A stretch of 64,000 nt of DNA from Chitinophaga sancti (GCF_034424315.1 NZ_CP139972.1:5642001-5706000), one strand, 5' to 3'; counted from the stretch's first letter, positions 42,793 through 52,170 are shown. Numbers and translations are program-made. The notes: generated by a model from the letters alone, not told the origin.

Positions 42793-42817
42793 AAAGGGCC
42801 GTTTTTAGTGGCCCTTT
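42793..42817 (-). terminator. Terminator after the beta-lactamase gene
   Basis: AAAGGGCC pairs with GGCCCTTT, 9-nt loop, followed by T on the minus strand. Confidence 0.75.
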
Positions 42818-42828
42818 CCCTAAATTAT

Positions 42829-43641
42829 TTATTTATGTCCTTCCATATAACCCGCATCCTGGAGAATGCTTTTTGTGATATTCATTCTCACCTTATCCAT
42901 TTCTATGTTGGGATTATCGGTTTCTATATTGAGTACAAAGAAGGCCGGGTGCCCGTTTTCTTCAATCCAACCTACTATCCAGCCAATTTGTTTTTTCCCT
43001 TCCTGGCCCCAGCCGGTTTTGTAACGTATTTCGTATTTAGGAGTTTTTTCTATTTCCATCACGGCACGTACCCATTGCATGGTCAGTTTATGGAAAGGCA
43101 ACTCATCGAAATACAGTTTCTTTACGAAACCAAGTTGCTCGTCGGGAGAGATACGAAGGCTATTGTCCAGCCAAAAGGTATCGATACGGCTGATCTTCAT
43201 ATTACCATATTTGATGGTGTCGAGCCAATGTTGCATCACGGGTTTGGTAATGCGGCGGGCAACCTCCTGGAAATAGGGTACTGAAGATAAGCGGAAGGCC
43301 TGTTGCATATTCAGGTCACGATCCCATACAGAATCGGCGCCCTCGTGGTGTACGCCATTCCAGGGAATAACGGTATTGGTATCCTTGATCACACCGGTTT
43401 CCAGGCCTACCAGGGAATTGAATATCTTGAAGGTGGAAGCTGGCAGGAAGCGTTCTTTTGCGCGGTCAATATTATACACTTTAAAAGAGCCCTGCCCGTT
43501 GTCAAACAACATAAAGGTGCCTTCTACCTTATTGTCGGTAAAATACTTTTCCCATTCTTTCTGAACGTGTACATTATTGGGTGCGCAGGCATTCACCAGG
43601 ATCGCCATCAGCAATAGCAGCCAACCGGTTTGTTTCATCAT
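42829..43641 (-). CDS. Class D (OXA-type) beta-lactamase, lipoprotein
   Basis: 270 aa from ATG 43641. The leader MKQTGWLLLLMAILVNACAP ends in a lipobox. Class D motifs are all present: catalytic STFK (PASTFKIFNSLVGLETGV), SxV (SSVPYF), YGN (IKYGNMKI) and KTG (YKTGWG), followed by IGWIVGWIEENG. It should hydrolyse beta-lactams via the Ser and carboxylated Lys; the spectrum cannot be predicted. BlaR-type sensors share this fold, but there is no membrane sensor part here. No mobile element flanks it, so it is likely a resident chromosomal gene. Confidence 0.92.
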   Translation of the reverse strand: MMKQTGWLLLLMAILVNACAPNNVHVQKEWEKYFTDNKVEGTFMLFDNGQGSFKVYNIDRAKERFLPASTFKIFNSLVGLETGVIKDTNTVIPWNGVHHEGADSVWDRDLNMQQAFRLSSVPYFQEVARRITKPVMQHWLDTIKYGNMKISRIDTFWLDNSLRISPDEQLGFVKKLYFDELPFHKLTMQWVRAVMEIEKTPKYEIRYKTGWGQEGKKQIGWIVGWIEENGHPAFFVLNIETDNPNIEMDKVRMNITKSILQDAGYMEGHK

Positions 43642-43776
43642 AGCAAAATTTTGATCCTGCAAAAGTAATATATAAAAGCAAAAGCCCGCCTTTAGGGTCG
43701 TTTACCAGTTTGTTTTCTATTTCCTGAAAAGGAGTCCTTTGCCGTCCAAGGTCGTGCTTCGCCTGTTCAAAAAGGG

Positions 43777-43865
43777 AGATAACCCGCAGATAACCCGCAG
43801 ATATCCCGCCTATAAGCCGCTTATAACCCGCATCTTTAAAGAGGCGGAATATCTACGGCTTATAA
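43777..43865. repeat. 11-bp tandem array with inverted units (consensus AGATAACCCGC)
   Basis: Five direct units at 43777, 43788, 43799, 43810 and 43821 (AGATAACCCGC twice, AGATATCCCGC, CTATAAGCCGC, TTATAACCCGC), then a TTTAAA centre at 43835-43840, then two inverted 11-bp units at 43844 and 43855 (GCGGAATATCT, ACGGCTTATAA). The arms could fold into a hairpin or cruciform. Confidence 0.8.
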
Positions 43866-43917
43866 GCGTATCATCCCGGGTTCAGCACTATTATTGGGGT
43901 ATCTACAGCCTTAAATG

Positions 43918-43964
43918 CACAAGGGATTAAAGTGATTTTCTAAAAATCACTTTAATCCCTTGTG
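43918..43964. repeat. Perfect 22-bp inverted repeat, 3-nt loop
   Basis: Left arm 43918-43939 and right arm 43943-43964 are exact complements. No T-run on either strand. It lies 53 bp beyond the kbl stop and may stabilise or end that mRNA. Confidence 0.7.
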
Positions 43965-44016
43965 GCTCAATTACATTCGAAATATTACACGACCGCCTTA
44001 GGAGCGGGTTTCTGAA

Positions 44017-45204
44017 TTATTTAATCACACCCAGTTCCTTTCCTACCTTGGTGAAAGCGGCGATGGCTTTATCCAGGTGGGCCTGTTCGTGGGCTGCACT
44101 CAGCTGAACGCGGATGCGGGCCTGGCCTTTAGGTACTACGGGGAAGAAGAAGCCGATGACATAGATCCCTTCTTTCAGTAGTTTTTCAGCAAACTGCTGA
44201 CTGAGTACGGCATCGTACAGCATTACGGGCACGATCGGGTGATCGCCCGGCCTGATGTCGAAACCGGCTTCTGTCATTTTAGTGCGGAAGTATTTGGTAT
44301 TGTATTCCAGTTTATCGCGGAGCTCGGTGGTGGAACTAAGCATATCGAGTACGGCAATGGAGGCGCCTACAATGCTGGGAGCTACAGAGTTAGAGAAGAG
44401 GTAAGGACGGCTACGCTGACGGAGCATGTCGATGATCTCTTTTCTGCCGCTGGTGAAACCACCTGATGCACCACCCAATGCTTTGCCGAGGGTACCGGTG
44501 ATGATGTCGATACGGCCCATTACATTTCTGTATTCGTGGGTACCGCGGCCGGTTTTGCCCAGGAAGCCGGAAGAATGGCTTTCGTCGATCATCACGATCG
44601 CATCATATTTATCTGCCAGGTCACAGATCTTATCAAGCTGGGCAATTGTACCGTCCATGCTGAAAGAGCCATCAGTGACAATGACACGGCTGCGAAGATG
44701 TGCAGATTCCTGCAACCTGGCTTCGAGGTCAGCCATATTATTATGCTCATAGCGGTGACGCTGTGCTTTACACAGGCGAACACCGTCTATAATAGAAGCA
44801 TGGTTCAGGGCATCGGAGATGATGGCATCCTGCTCGTTGAACAGCGGTTCGAATACGCCACCGTTTGCGTCAAAAGCCGCTACATAGAGGATGGTATCTT
44901 CGGTTCCGAGGAATTGTGCGATTTTCTGTTCCAGTTCGCGATGAATGTCCTGGGTACCACATATAAAGCGCACACTGCTCATTCCATATCCATGAGTATC
45001 GATCGCATCTTTTGCAGCCTGCACTACCTTTGGGTTACTGGAAAGGCCGAGGTAGTTATTGGCGCAAAAGTTAAGCACTGTATTGCCACCTACCTGGATT
45101 TCTGCACCTTGTTCAGAGGTGATGATCCTTTCTTTTTTAAACAGGCCGGCAGTCTGGATCTCGTTTAGTTCCTCCTGCAGGCGGGCAATGAATTTTTCGT
45201 TCAT
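44017..45204 (-). CDS. kbl: Glycine C-acetyltransferase (2-amino-3-ketobutyrate CoA ligase)
   Basis: 395 aa from ATG 45204 ([20 protein letters not shown]), the usual length. PLP fold type [60 protein letters not shown], and the Schiff-base Lys in [13 protein letters not shown]. It cleaves 2-amino-3-oxobutyrate with CoA to glycine and acetyl-CoA in threonine breakdown. Related alpha-oxoamine synthases (BioF, serine palmitoyltransferase) are possible, but the overall match favours Kbl. The frame stays open for 100 codons upstream without family similarity. A TAACTTTG box lies at 45229-45236. Confidence 0.9.
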   Translation of the reverse strand: MNEKFIARLQEELNEIQTAGLFKKERIITSEQGAEIQVGGNTVLNFCANNYLGLSSNPKVVQAAKDAIDTHGYGMSSVRFICGTQDIHRELEQKIAQFLGTEDTILYVAAFDANGGVFEPLFNEQDAIISDALNHASIIDGVRLCKAQRHRYEHNNMADLEARLQESAHLRSRVIVTDGSFSMDGTIAQLDKICDLADKYDAIVMIDESHSSGFLGKTGRGTHEYRNVMGRIDIITGTLGKALGGASGGFTSGRKEIIDMLRQRSRPYLFSNSVAPSIVGASIAVLDMLSSTTELRDKLEYNTKYFRTKMTEAGFDIRPGDHPIVPVMLYDAVLSQQFAEKLLKEGIYVIGFFFPVVPKGQARIRVQLSAAHEQAHLDKAIAAFTKVGKELGVIK

Positions 45205-45228
45205 AGTAGCAGATTTTGTAACCGGGTT

Positions 45229-45236
45229 CAAAGTTA
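45229..45236 (-). promoter_or_regulatory. -7 box of kbl
   Basis: TAACTTTG on the minus strand, matching TAnnTTTG, 24 bp before the kbl ATG. Confidence 0.45.
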
Positions 45237-45298
45237 TAGCAATAAAAGTATTACGATTCGGTGACCCGGGAGACGAATTTTGGCACTTGGACAAAAAG

Positions 45299-45332
45299 TT
45301 TGACTGGGCTGTAACATTTGGTTCTAGCTTTG
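45299..45332 (+). promoter_or_regulatory. Promoter of the second ECF cassette
   Basis: TTTG (45299-45302), 22 bp, TAGCTTTG (45325-45332). The leader to ATG 45567 would be about 225 nt; nothing else was recognised in 45237-45566. Confidence 0.45.
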
Positions 45333-45566
45333 CGTCATAATAATGTCTGCACCCTGATCCTGGTTTTTCGGGAGAAATGATCCGGACTGAATATTTCCGC
45401 GCTGTATGTAGTGAAAGATGGCTTGAGCGCCTGCGGGAAGTTCTGCCATCCGGGGAAGTAGGGAAATATAGCAGAAAATTATGGTACGTAGTTGGGCACG
45501 ACAAGAGGAAGAGATAGCGTTAAAAGTAATTGTCGGACATTAGCACTAAAATCCTGCAACACCTGG

Positions 45567-46052
45567 ATGACGGAAAAGGAGTACAACAAATGCGTGGATC
45601 TGTACGCGGATAATCTCTTCCGGTTTATAGTTAAGAACCTAGACCATACAGAAGATGCGAGGGACGTGGTACAGAATGCGTTTGAAATATTGTGGAAACA
45701 TTGTATAGATGTGCCTTTTGAAAAGGCCAAGTCATATCTCTTTACAGTAGCTTACCACAATATGATAGACCATGTCCGTAAGATAAAGAGGATTACACTG
45801 GTAGATGAGTTTAAGGAAGATACGAAGATCAGTGAGCAGAAAATAAACGATGCGAGAAAAGTATTGGAGAAGGCGCTGGATAAACTGACGGACGTACAAC
45901 GATCCCTGATCCTGCTAAAAGACTATGAGGGATATAGTTATGAGGAGATCGGAGAGATCATGCAGTTGAATCCCTCACAGGTAAAAGTATACCTGCATAG
46001 GGCGAGGTTGCATCTGAAGCAGTATCTTGTGAAAATTGAAAATGTAATTTGA
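45567..46052 (+). CDS. ECF-type RNA polymerase sigma factor
   Basis: 161 aa from ATG 45567 (MTEKEYNKCVDLYADNLFRF). Region 2: DHTEDARDVVQNAFEILWKH and AKSYLFTVAYHNMIDHVRK; region 4: LTDVQRSLILLKDYEGYSYEEIGEIMQLNPSQVKVYLHRAR (in parts). The Bacteroidota ECF pattern. It is followed after 26 bp by its presumed anti-sigma gene. The longer frame from 45492 lacks similarity. Confidence 0.9.
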   Translation: MTEKEYNKCVDLYADNLFRFIVKNLDHTEDARDVVQNAFEILWKHCIDVPFEKAKSYLFTVAYHNMIDHVRKIKRITLVDEFKEDTKISEQKINDARKVLEKALDKLTDVQRSLILLKDYEGYSYEEIGEIMQLNPSQVKVYLHRARLHLKQYLVKIENVI

Positions 46053-46078
46053 CTTGATTTTTAATTATTTATCAGAAT

Positions 46079-47122
46079 TTGGCGATAAATATTGACATAT
46101 CGAACTATGAGGAATACCTGCTAAGTGCAGTGGATGGTGAACTGAATGAGGAAGAGCAGGCAGCGCTGGAGATTTTCCTTCAGCAGCATCCTAAATACAG
46201 GCAGGAGCTCCTGCTGCTGCAATCGGCGCGTTTTGTGCCGGATGATGAACTGCATTTTGACGGGAAGGAAATGTTGTACAGGCAGTCAGATTCAAACACG
46301 CTTTCTGCCGGAAACTATGAAGGCTTTTTGCTGGAATATGTAGATAATGAGCTGGGTGCAGACGATCAACGCAAAGTTGAGGCCCTCGCTCAGCAACATC
46401 CACACATCAGCCGGGAACTGCGATTACTCGAGGCTTCCAGGCTGAAACCGGATCTTTCACTTAAATTCCCGGGTAAAACTGTTCTTTACAGGAGTAGCAC
46501 CCGTGTACGTGCCATCTGGTGGTGGGCAGCTGCGGCCGCTGTAGTAGCGGGAGTGGCGGTGGTAATGATTCCTCCGCATCATACAGACGTTCAGGGTACT
46601 GAAATGGCGGTTCACCAGGAACAGCCGGCAGTTACAACACCATCTTCCCGGCAGGTTGCCAAGGCAGATGAAACACCTGCTGCACCTGTGATAGAGAAAC
46701 CAGTGATCTCCACTTCACCGGTAGCCAGCAATCGCCCGGTTCCGACACATGTAGCACCGGTGGCGGCTGTACCTCAGCCAGCAGTTCCGGTAACGACGCG
46801 GGAAGATATTCCGGCATCCGTGGCACTGAACAGGTTACCGCAGCCAGAGAGTACCAGCAGTGAGATTGTTCAACAGCTGAAGGAACAAAAAGAGCAACAG
46901 CATATTGCCAACTCAGGAATAACCGCTGAAACTGACAAAGCACCGGTAATAGCAAAATCAGACAACAACAATAATAAAGAAGAGGCCATGAATACCCGGG
47001 TAACGGATGCTTCCAGGCCCGTTCAGGGAGAACTTGTTATGTCAGTGACAATGAGAGGAGATAGTAAAATATTGAATGGCGTTGCAAACGTAGCGCGATT
47101 CTTTTCCAGGAAAAAGAAATAA
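46079..47122 (+). CDS. Anti-sigma factor with duplicated N-terminal domain (TTG start)
   Basis: 347 aa. Two copies of the same 60-residue domain occur in tandem: NYEEYLLSAVDGELNEEEQ...GKEMLYR (about 8-67) and NYEGFLLEYVDNELGADDQ...GKTVLYR (about 80-138). They lack zinc-ligand His/Cys. One membrane helix (WWWAAAAAVVAGVAVVMI) is followed by a long Pro/Ala/Val/Thr-rich periplasmic region and a basic C-terminus (RFFSRKKK). TTG at 46079 is the only start that keeps the first domain. The upstream ECF factor is the likely partner. Confidence 0.75.
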   Translation: MAINIDISNYEEYLLSAVDGELNEEEQAALEIFLQQHPKYRQELLLLQSARFVPDDELHFDGKEMLYRQSDSNTLSAGNYEGFLLEYVDNELGADDQRKVEALAQQHPHISRELRLLEASRLKPDLSLKFPGKTVLYRSSTRVRAIWWWAAAAAVVAGVAVVMIPPHHTDVQGTEMAVHQEQPAVTTPSSRQVAKADETPAAPVIEKPVISTSPVASNRPVPTHVAPVAAVPQPAVPVTTREDIPASVALNRLPQPESTSSEIVQQLKEQKEQQHIANSGITAETDKAPVIAKSDNNNNKEEAMNTRVTDASRPVQGELVMSVTMRGDSKILNGVANVARFFSRKKK

Positions 47123-47174
47123 GCAGGGCAATGCTGTGGTCAGAACGGCAATATTTGATGTAAGAACTATCAAT

Positions 47175-48074
47175 ATGAAGTGTAAAGTATTACGCTATTT
47201 AATTTTACTGCTTTTTATCTGTGCTGGTGCCCATGCCCAGTCAGCCGACACCATCCAGGTGAAAGGGTTAATTATTGTACAGGGAAAGGATGCCAAAGGC
47301 AAGCGCATCTTTAAGCTGTATAATGATACTGCTTATGCAAGAACTCAATTGAAACGCAATTTACAGACCCGTTGGTTCGTTTTGGATCTGGGATATAATA
47401 ATTATATGGACCGGAGTGATTATAACGGGGCTGCTGCATATGCCCTGTATCCTGGTGATGTATATTATAGTGATCTGAAGTCATACACTTATTCTGCCGC
47501 AGGGTTAAATACCCTGGCGCCCAGAACAGGTAGTTCTCCGCTCACACCGTCTGAGTTTAAGTTGATTGCCGGCAAGTCAGTCAATGTTAATCTCTGGTTG
47601 TTCCAGCAGCGATTGAATATATACAGGCATAAACTGAACCTGATTTATGGGCTGGGAGTAGAGATGAACAACTATCGGTTTGCCCGTAATATTACTTATG
47701 TTCCTGGTTATCCCACTACTATTATGAGGGATACTGTGAGCTTTTCCAAGAATAAGCTGTTTGTGGAGTATTTGAGTGTGCCTGTCATGTTGAACTTTAA
47801 CAGCAATCCTGCCAGACCTTCCCGTGCTTTCAAAATGAGCATGGGAGTAATGGGCGGTTACCTGGTAAAAGCCCGTACAAAGCAGATCAGCAAGGAACGG
47901 GGTAAAGAAAAGCACGTTGACGATTTTAATTTGAATAAATGGAGACTCAGTATTACCGGAGATGTGGGATATGGGCCTGTTAAGCTGTATGGCAACTTTG
48001 CATTAACGCCATTACATGATTACGGTCTTGAGCAATATCCTTTTTCTGTGGGATTACGCTTCAATGGTTTTTAA
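47175..48074 (+). CDS. Outer-membrane beta-barrel protein
   Basis: 299 aa from ATG 47175. Signal peptide MKCKVLRYLILLLFICAGAHAQ. The mature protein has alternating amphipathic strands (RWFVLDLGYNNYMD, LNLIYGLGVEMNNYRF, LFVEYLSVPVMLNF, MSMGVMGGYLVKARTK) and a C-terminal PFSVGLRFNGF, the aromatic end typical of barrel insertion. Fits the outer-membrane beta-barrel (OMP_b-brl_2-like) family. It is part of the ECF cassette and may be its regulon product or sensor. Confidence 0.8.
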   Translation: MKCKVLRYLILLLFICAGAHAQSADTIQVKGLIIVQGKDAKGKRIFKLYNDTAYARTQLKRNLQTRWFVLDLGYNNYMDRSDYNGAAAYALYPGDVYYSDLKSYTYSAAGLNTLAPRTGSSPLTPSEFKLIAGKSVNVNLWLFQQRLNIYRHKLNLIYGLGVEMNNYRFARNITYVPGYPTTIMRDTVSFSKNKLFVEYLSVPVMLNFNSNPARPSRAFKMSMGVMGGYLVKARTKQISKERGKEKHVDDFNLNKWRLSITGDVGYGPVKLYGNFALTPLHDYGLEQYPFSVGLRFNGF

Positions 48075-48098
48075 TACCTGGGGATCAAATAAGTTAGT

Positions 48099-48338
48099 AT
48101 GCGATCATTCATTACGTTTATGGTTTGTACCGGATTTATTATCTGGGCCCACTCATGTGACAAGAGGATAGTAGGTGTTAAGATCTATGGTCATGGGCCT
48201 GATGTAATGCCTGGTCAGGATGGATATGCTGAAAAAGAATCACATTCACCTGTGCCCGTATTTTTAGCAAATGCGGCTGGCAGGCATTATGCCGACTCTG
48301 TTCTGCTACCTAAGCATGATCACTTCATTATGAGATAG
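48099..48338 (+). CDS. Small hypothetical lipoprotein (79 aa)
   Basis: Not recognised. MRSFITFMVCTGFIIWAHSC is a plausible lipoprotein leader; the mature part (KIYGHGPDVMPGQDGYAEKE) is about 60 residues, His- and Gly-containing. It starts 24 bp after the barrel gene and is probably the last gene of the ECF cassette. Confidence 0.6.
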   Translation: MRSFITFMVCTGFIIWAHSCDKRIVGVKIYGHGPDVMPGQDGYAEKESHSPVPVFLANAAGRHYADSVLLPKHDHFIMR

Positions 48339-48392
48339 GATAGGTGTACCCGGTCCGCTGCTCACCTTTATACTCCTTTTAACAATTTCCAG

Positions 48393-48425
48393 TTGGCAGG
48401 AAATTGAACATTACCGTTATATTTG
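48393..48425 (+). promoter_or_regulatory. Promoter of the M16 peptidase gene
   Basis: TTG (48393-48395), 22 bp, TATATTTG (48418-48425), 22 bp before the ATG. Confidence 0.5.
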
Positions 48426-48447
48426 GTTTTTATTCAAAAACCAACAA

Positions 48448-51393
48448 ATGAACCTCGTTAAAAAAACAATTTTTTTAATGCTGCTGGCCAGTTGCATTAT
48501 CCAACTGACTATTGCCCAGCAGAAGAATGAATGGAAGGAGGCCAAATCGGGCGGGTATACTTATAAGTATATCTCTAATGACCCTATGCAGGCCCGATTC
48601 TATACCCTGAAAAATGGCCTGACTGTAATTCTGAGTGTCAACAAAAAAGATCCTCGCATTCAGACGCTCATCGGCACAAGGGCAGGTAGTAACAACGACC
48701 CCAAAGATCATACTGGTCTTGCACACTACCTGGAACACCTCCTTTTTAAAGGCACAGAGCAATATGGTTCTCTGGACTGGGCAAGGGAAAAACCTTACCT
48801 GGACAAAATCGAAGGGCTGTATGATACGTATAATCATACCAGCGATGCTACTGCCCGTAAAACAATCTACCACCAGATTGACAGCGTATCAGGCCTGGCT
48901 GCTAAATATGCCATTGCCAACGAATACGATAAAATGATGACTGGTATGGGTGCACAGGGTACCAATGCGCATACCTGGGTAGAAGAAACGATTTACGAGG
49001 AAGATATTCCTTCCAATGCCATCGACAAGTACCTTTCTGTACAGTCAGAACGTTTTAAAGATCCTGTATTCCGTCTCTTCCATACAGAACTGGAAGCGGT
49101 GTATGAAGAAAAGAACAGAGGCCTGGACAATGACAGCCGTAAATCATATGAGCTGATGCTGTCTTCCCTGTTCCCTACTCATAACTATGGTCAGCAAAGC
49201 ACCATCGGTACGGTGGAGCACCTGAAAAATCCTTCTCTGAAAGCTATCCGCAAGTTCTACAACGAATACTATGTGCCGAATAACATGGCCATCGTAATGG
49301 CGGGTGATTTCAACCCTGATTATGTAATTAAGAAGATTGATGACGACTTCGCGTACATGAAATCTAAACCAGTTCCTGAATACAAAGCTCCGGTGGAAGT
49401 GCCCATCAAAGCACCCATTGTGAAAGAAGTAGTAGGGCCTGATGCTGAAAATGTAATGATCGCTTATCGTATGCCTGGTGCACTGGATACTAAATCCTCT
49501 GTGGTGCTGGGTGTAGTCTCTGAGATCATGAATAATGGCAAAGCTGGTCTGCTGGATCTGAACATCAATAAAGCACAAAAAGTGCTGAGCGCAAGCGCCG
49601 GTGTAATGGGCTGGAAAGACTACGCGGTATTCCAACTGAGTGGTAAACCTAAACAAGGTCAGACCCTGGATCAGGTGAAAGATCTGTTACTCGGTCAGCT
49701 GGAAATTCTAAAGAAAGGCCAGTTCGACGAAACCCTGGTAAAGGCGATCGTGAACAATGCTAAACTGTCTGAATTACAGGGCCTGGAGAACAACAATAAC
49801 CGCGCTTCATCCCTGATGGATGGCTTTATCAAGCACAGAGGCCAGAACTGGCAGGCAGATGTTTCCTACGTGGATAACATGGGTAAAGTAACCAAGCAGC
49901 AGATCGTTGATTTCGCCAATAAATATTTTGATAATAACTACGTACTGATTTACAAGCGTAAGGGTGAAGATAAAAATATTGAAAAGGTAGAAAAGCCAAC
50001 CATCACTCCTGTAGCAATCAACCGCAATGATCAATCTGCCTTCCTGAAGAAAGTAGATGCAATGCCTGCTACCCAGGTACAACCACAGTGGCTGGATTTC
50101 GACAAGGATATTCAGAAAGGTAAAGCTGGTCAGGCAGATGTACTGTATGTACAGAACAAAGACAATGGTCTGTTCCGTTTGTACTACCGCTTTGATATGG
50201 GTGCCTGGAACAATAAGATGTTGCCACTGGCTGCTCAGTACTTACAATTCCTGAGTACTGATAAATATACTTCAGAGCAGATAAGCAGGGAGTTCTACAA
50301 CATTGCTTGTAGTTTCACCCTGTCTTCCGGCAATGAAAATTCAGTCATCGCGATCTCTGGTCTCCAGGAGAATTTCGATAAGGCTGTTGCCCTGTTTGAG
50401 CACCTGCTCACACATTGCCAGGTAAATGAAGAGGCCCTGGCTGCGCTGAAAGGCCGTATTGCTAAATCACGTACCGATAACAAGCTGAATAAAGGTAATA
50501 TCATGAAAGGGCTTGCTAACTATGCAATGTATGGCGCTAAGAATCCTTTCAACAATGCTTTGAGTCAGGCAGATCTGGATGGTGTAACTGCCAGCCAGCT
50601 GACCGATATGCTGCATACATTCGGCAATTACAAACATACTGTGATCTATTATGGTCCTCAGTCTATGAATGATATGATTGCTGCTGTGCAGAAAGAGCAT
50701 GTGATCCCTGCTACCTGGAAGGAAGCAGCTCCTCAGCAGAAGTTTGAAAAAATAGACCAGGCTAAGAACCAGGTACTGTTTGCAAACTATGATATGGTGC
50801 AGACAGAAGTAAACTGGGTGAGGAACTCAGTAGTTTACAATCCTGATAATACTGCACTGGTAAGCATGTTCAATGGCTACTTTGGCGGTGGTATGGGATC
50901 TATTGTATTCCAGACAATCCGTGAGTCCAAGGCACTGGCTTATTCAACTTATGCTTTCTATTCAAGTCCTGATAAGAAAGGGGCACGTTATTCTACAGTA
51001 GCTTATGTAGGTAGCCAGGCAGATAAAATGAACGATGCGATCAACGGCATGAATGAGTTGCTGAATGATATTCCCCGTTCTGACAAGCTGTTTGAAACTG
51101 CAAGACAGAGCCTGAAACAGGATATCGAAACTGAAAGGATCACACAGGATGGTATCATCTTTACCTACCTGGCAGACCAGAAACTGGGCCTGCAGGAAGA
51201 TAACCGCAAGAAGGTATACGAAAAGATCGATAAGATCACTTTTGATGATGTGAAGAAATTCCATGATGAAGAGCTGGCGAAAAAGCCATACACTTATTGC
51301 GTGGTAGCATCTGATAAACGTGTGAGCATGGATGATCTGAAGAAGTTTGGAGATGTGAAAGTATTAACGCTGGAAGAAATATTCGGTTACTAA
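48448..51393 (+). CDS. M16 family zinc metallopeptidase (pitrilysin-like), exported
   Basis: 981 aa. Signal peptide MNLVKKTIFLMLLASCIIQL. The inverted zinc motif HYLEH is at residues 93-97, and the downstream Glu lies in FHTELEAVYEEKNRGLDN. Four M16 half-domains are present; the second half lacks a zinc motif, as is normal. The family length (about 950) is full. Expected periplasmic degradation of peptides. It has its own promoter and a terminator at 51411-51450. Confidence 0.92.
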   Translation: MNLVKKTIFLMLLASCIIQLTIAQQKNEWKEAKSGGYTYKYISNDPMQARFYTLKNGLTVILSVNKKDPRIQTLIGTRAGSNNDPKDHTGLAHYLEHLLFKGTEQYGSLDWAREKPYLDKIEGLYDTYNHTSDATARKTIYHQIDSVSGLAAKYAIANEYDKMMTGMGAQGTNAHTWVEETIYEEDIPSNAIDKYLSVQSERFKDPVFRLFHTELEAVYEEKNRGLDNDSRKSYELMLSSLFPTHNYGQQSTIGTVEHLKNPSLKAIRKFYNEYYVPNNMAIVMAGDFNPDYVIKKIDDDFAYMKSKPVPEYKAPVEVPIKAPIVKEVVGPDAENVMIAYRMPGALDTKSSVVLGVVSEIMNNGKAGLLDLNINKAQKVLSASAGVMGWKDYAVFQLSGKPKQGQTLDQVKDLLLGQLEILKKGQFDETLVKAIVNNAKLSELQGLENNNNRASSLMDGFIKHRGQNWQADVSYVDNMGKVTKQQIVDFANKYFDNNYVLIYKRKGEDKNIEKVEKPTITPVAINRNDQSAFLKKVDAMPATQVQPQWLDFDKDIQKGKAGQADVLYVQNKDNGLFRLYYRFDMGAWNNKMLPLAAQYLQFLSTDKYTSEQISREFYNIACSFTLSSGNENSVIAISGLQENFDKAVALFEHLLTHCQVNEEALAALKGRIAKSRTDNKLNKGNIMKGLANYAMYGAKNPFNNALSQADLDGVTASQLTDMLHTFGNYKHTVIYYGPQSMNDMIAAVQKEHVIPATWKEAAPQQKFEKIDQAKNQVLFANYDMVQTEVNWVRNSVVYNPDNTALVSMFNGYFGGGMGSIVFQTIRESKALAYSTYAFYSSPDKKGARYSTVAYVGSQADKMNDAINGMNELLNDIPRSDKLFETARQSLKQDIETERITQDGIIFTYLADQKLGLQEDNRKKVYEKIDKITFDDVKKFHDEELAKKPYTYCVVASDKRVSMDDLKKFGDVKVLTLEEIFGY

Positions 51394-51410
51394 TACAGTC
51401 AGAAAATATG

Positions 51411-51450
51411 AGCCCTCCGGTGCCTTGCGATGGTGCCGGAGGGTTTTTTA
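51411..51450 (+). terminator. Terminator after the M16 peptidase gene
   Basis: CCCTCCGG pairs with CCGGAGGG, with additional inner pairs, followed by TTTTTT. Confidence 0.8.
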
Positions 51451-51537
51451 TTTACCTTTACGAAGTCGATTTTTTGAACCCGTAGCAATAAAGAATTGAC
51501 ACTCAACGTTAAGTAACCAGCTAAATACCCTGTGAAA

Positions 51538-52125
51538 ATGAATCGCTATTGCCTGCTACTATTATTGGTATTACTGTATGTGCCAGTATCAGGATTTAAG
51601 ACCACAATTACTACTAACATTAACAATGACAGTTATCTTTATTCAGTGAAAGTGAACCCGGGGAATATAGACCCGGACAAGGTTTTTTTGCTGATAGACA
51701 AAAGTGACTACAGGCTTTACTTATATGAAGATGTGACGCTTCGTAAGATTTACAAAGTAGTATTTGGTAATAATGATCAGTCTGATAAATGCAAAGAAGG
51801 TGACCGCCTGACGCCGGAAGGTACTTTCCATATCATGAGTAAACGGCTTGATAAGCTATGGAACAGATTTATGCTGCTCGACTACCCGAATGAGGCTTCC
51901 CTGGAGCGTTTTCATCGTTTACAGAATGAGGGATACCTGCCTGCAGTGGCTACACCGGGAGGTGGTATTGGCATCCATGGTGTAGAGTGGAATTCCGGTA
52001 TCCGTGATAATTATGTGGAGCAGCGGATCAACTGGACACTGGGTTGTATCAGTATGAAGAATAGTGATGTAAGTGAATTGTATGAGGTGATCAAAGTAGG
52101 AACACCGGTGGTGATCAGAAAATAG
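51538..52125 (+). CDS. L,D-transpeptidase (YkuD family)
   Basis: 195 aa from ATG 51538 (MNRYCLLLLLVLLYVPVSG, a signal peptide). The YkuD domain has KVFLLIDKSDYRLYLYED, TPEGTFHIMSK, GGGIGIHGVEWNSGI (catalytic-site His) and LGCISMKNSDVSELYEVI with the nucleophilic Cys. It forms 3-3 crosslinks in peptidoglycan or attaches proteins in the periplasm. A GTG at 51532 adds two residues only. Confidence 0.9.
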   Translation: MNRYCLLLLLVLLYVPVSGFKTTITTNINNDSYLYSVKVNPGNIDPDKVFLLIDKSDYRLYLYEDVTLRKIYKVVFGNNDQSDKCKEGDRLTPEGTFHIMSKRLDKLWNRFMLLDYPNEASLERFHRLQNEGYLPAVATPGGGIGIHGVEWNSGIRDNYVEQRINWTLGCISMKNSDVSELYEVIKVGTPVVIRK

Positions 52126-52170
52126 CAACTGCATATTTAATTGCAGTAAGAGCGATTAAATTTGTATAGC

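Larger units (their letters stand above)
43642..44016. other. 375-bp gene-free region between beta-lactamase and kbl
   Basis: No supported coding frame. It contains the 11-bp repeat array (43777-43865) and a 22-bp perfect inverted repeat (43918-43964). Confidence 0.7.

Noticed and set aside
45205..45504. 100-codon N-terminal extension of kbl
   Set aside because: No family similarity; it crosses the divergent promoter region, and ATG 45204 gives the standard 395-aa protein.
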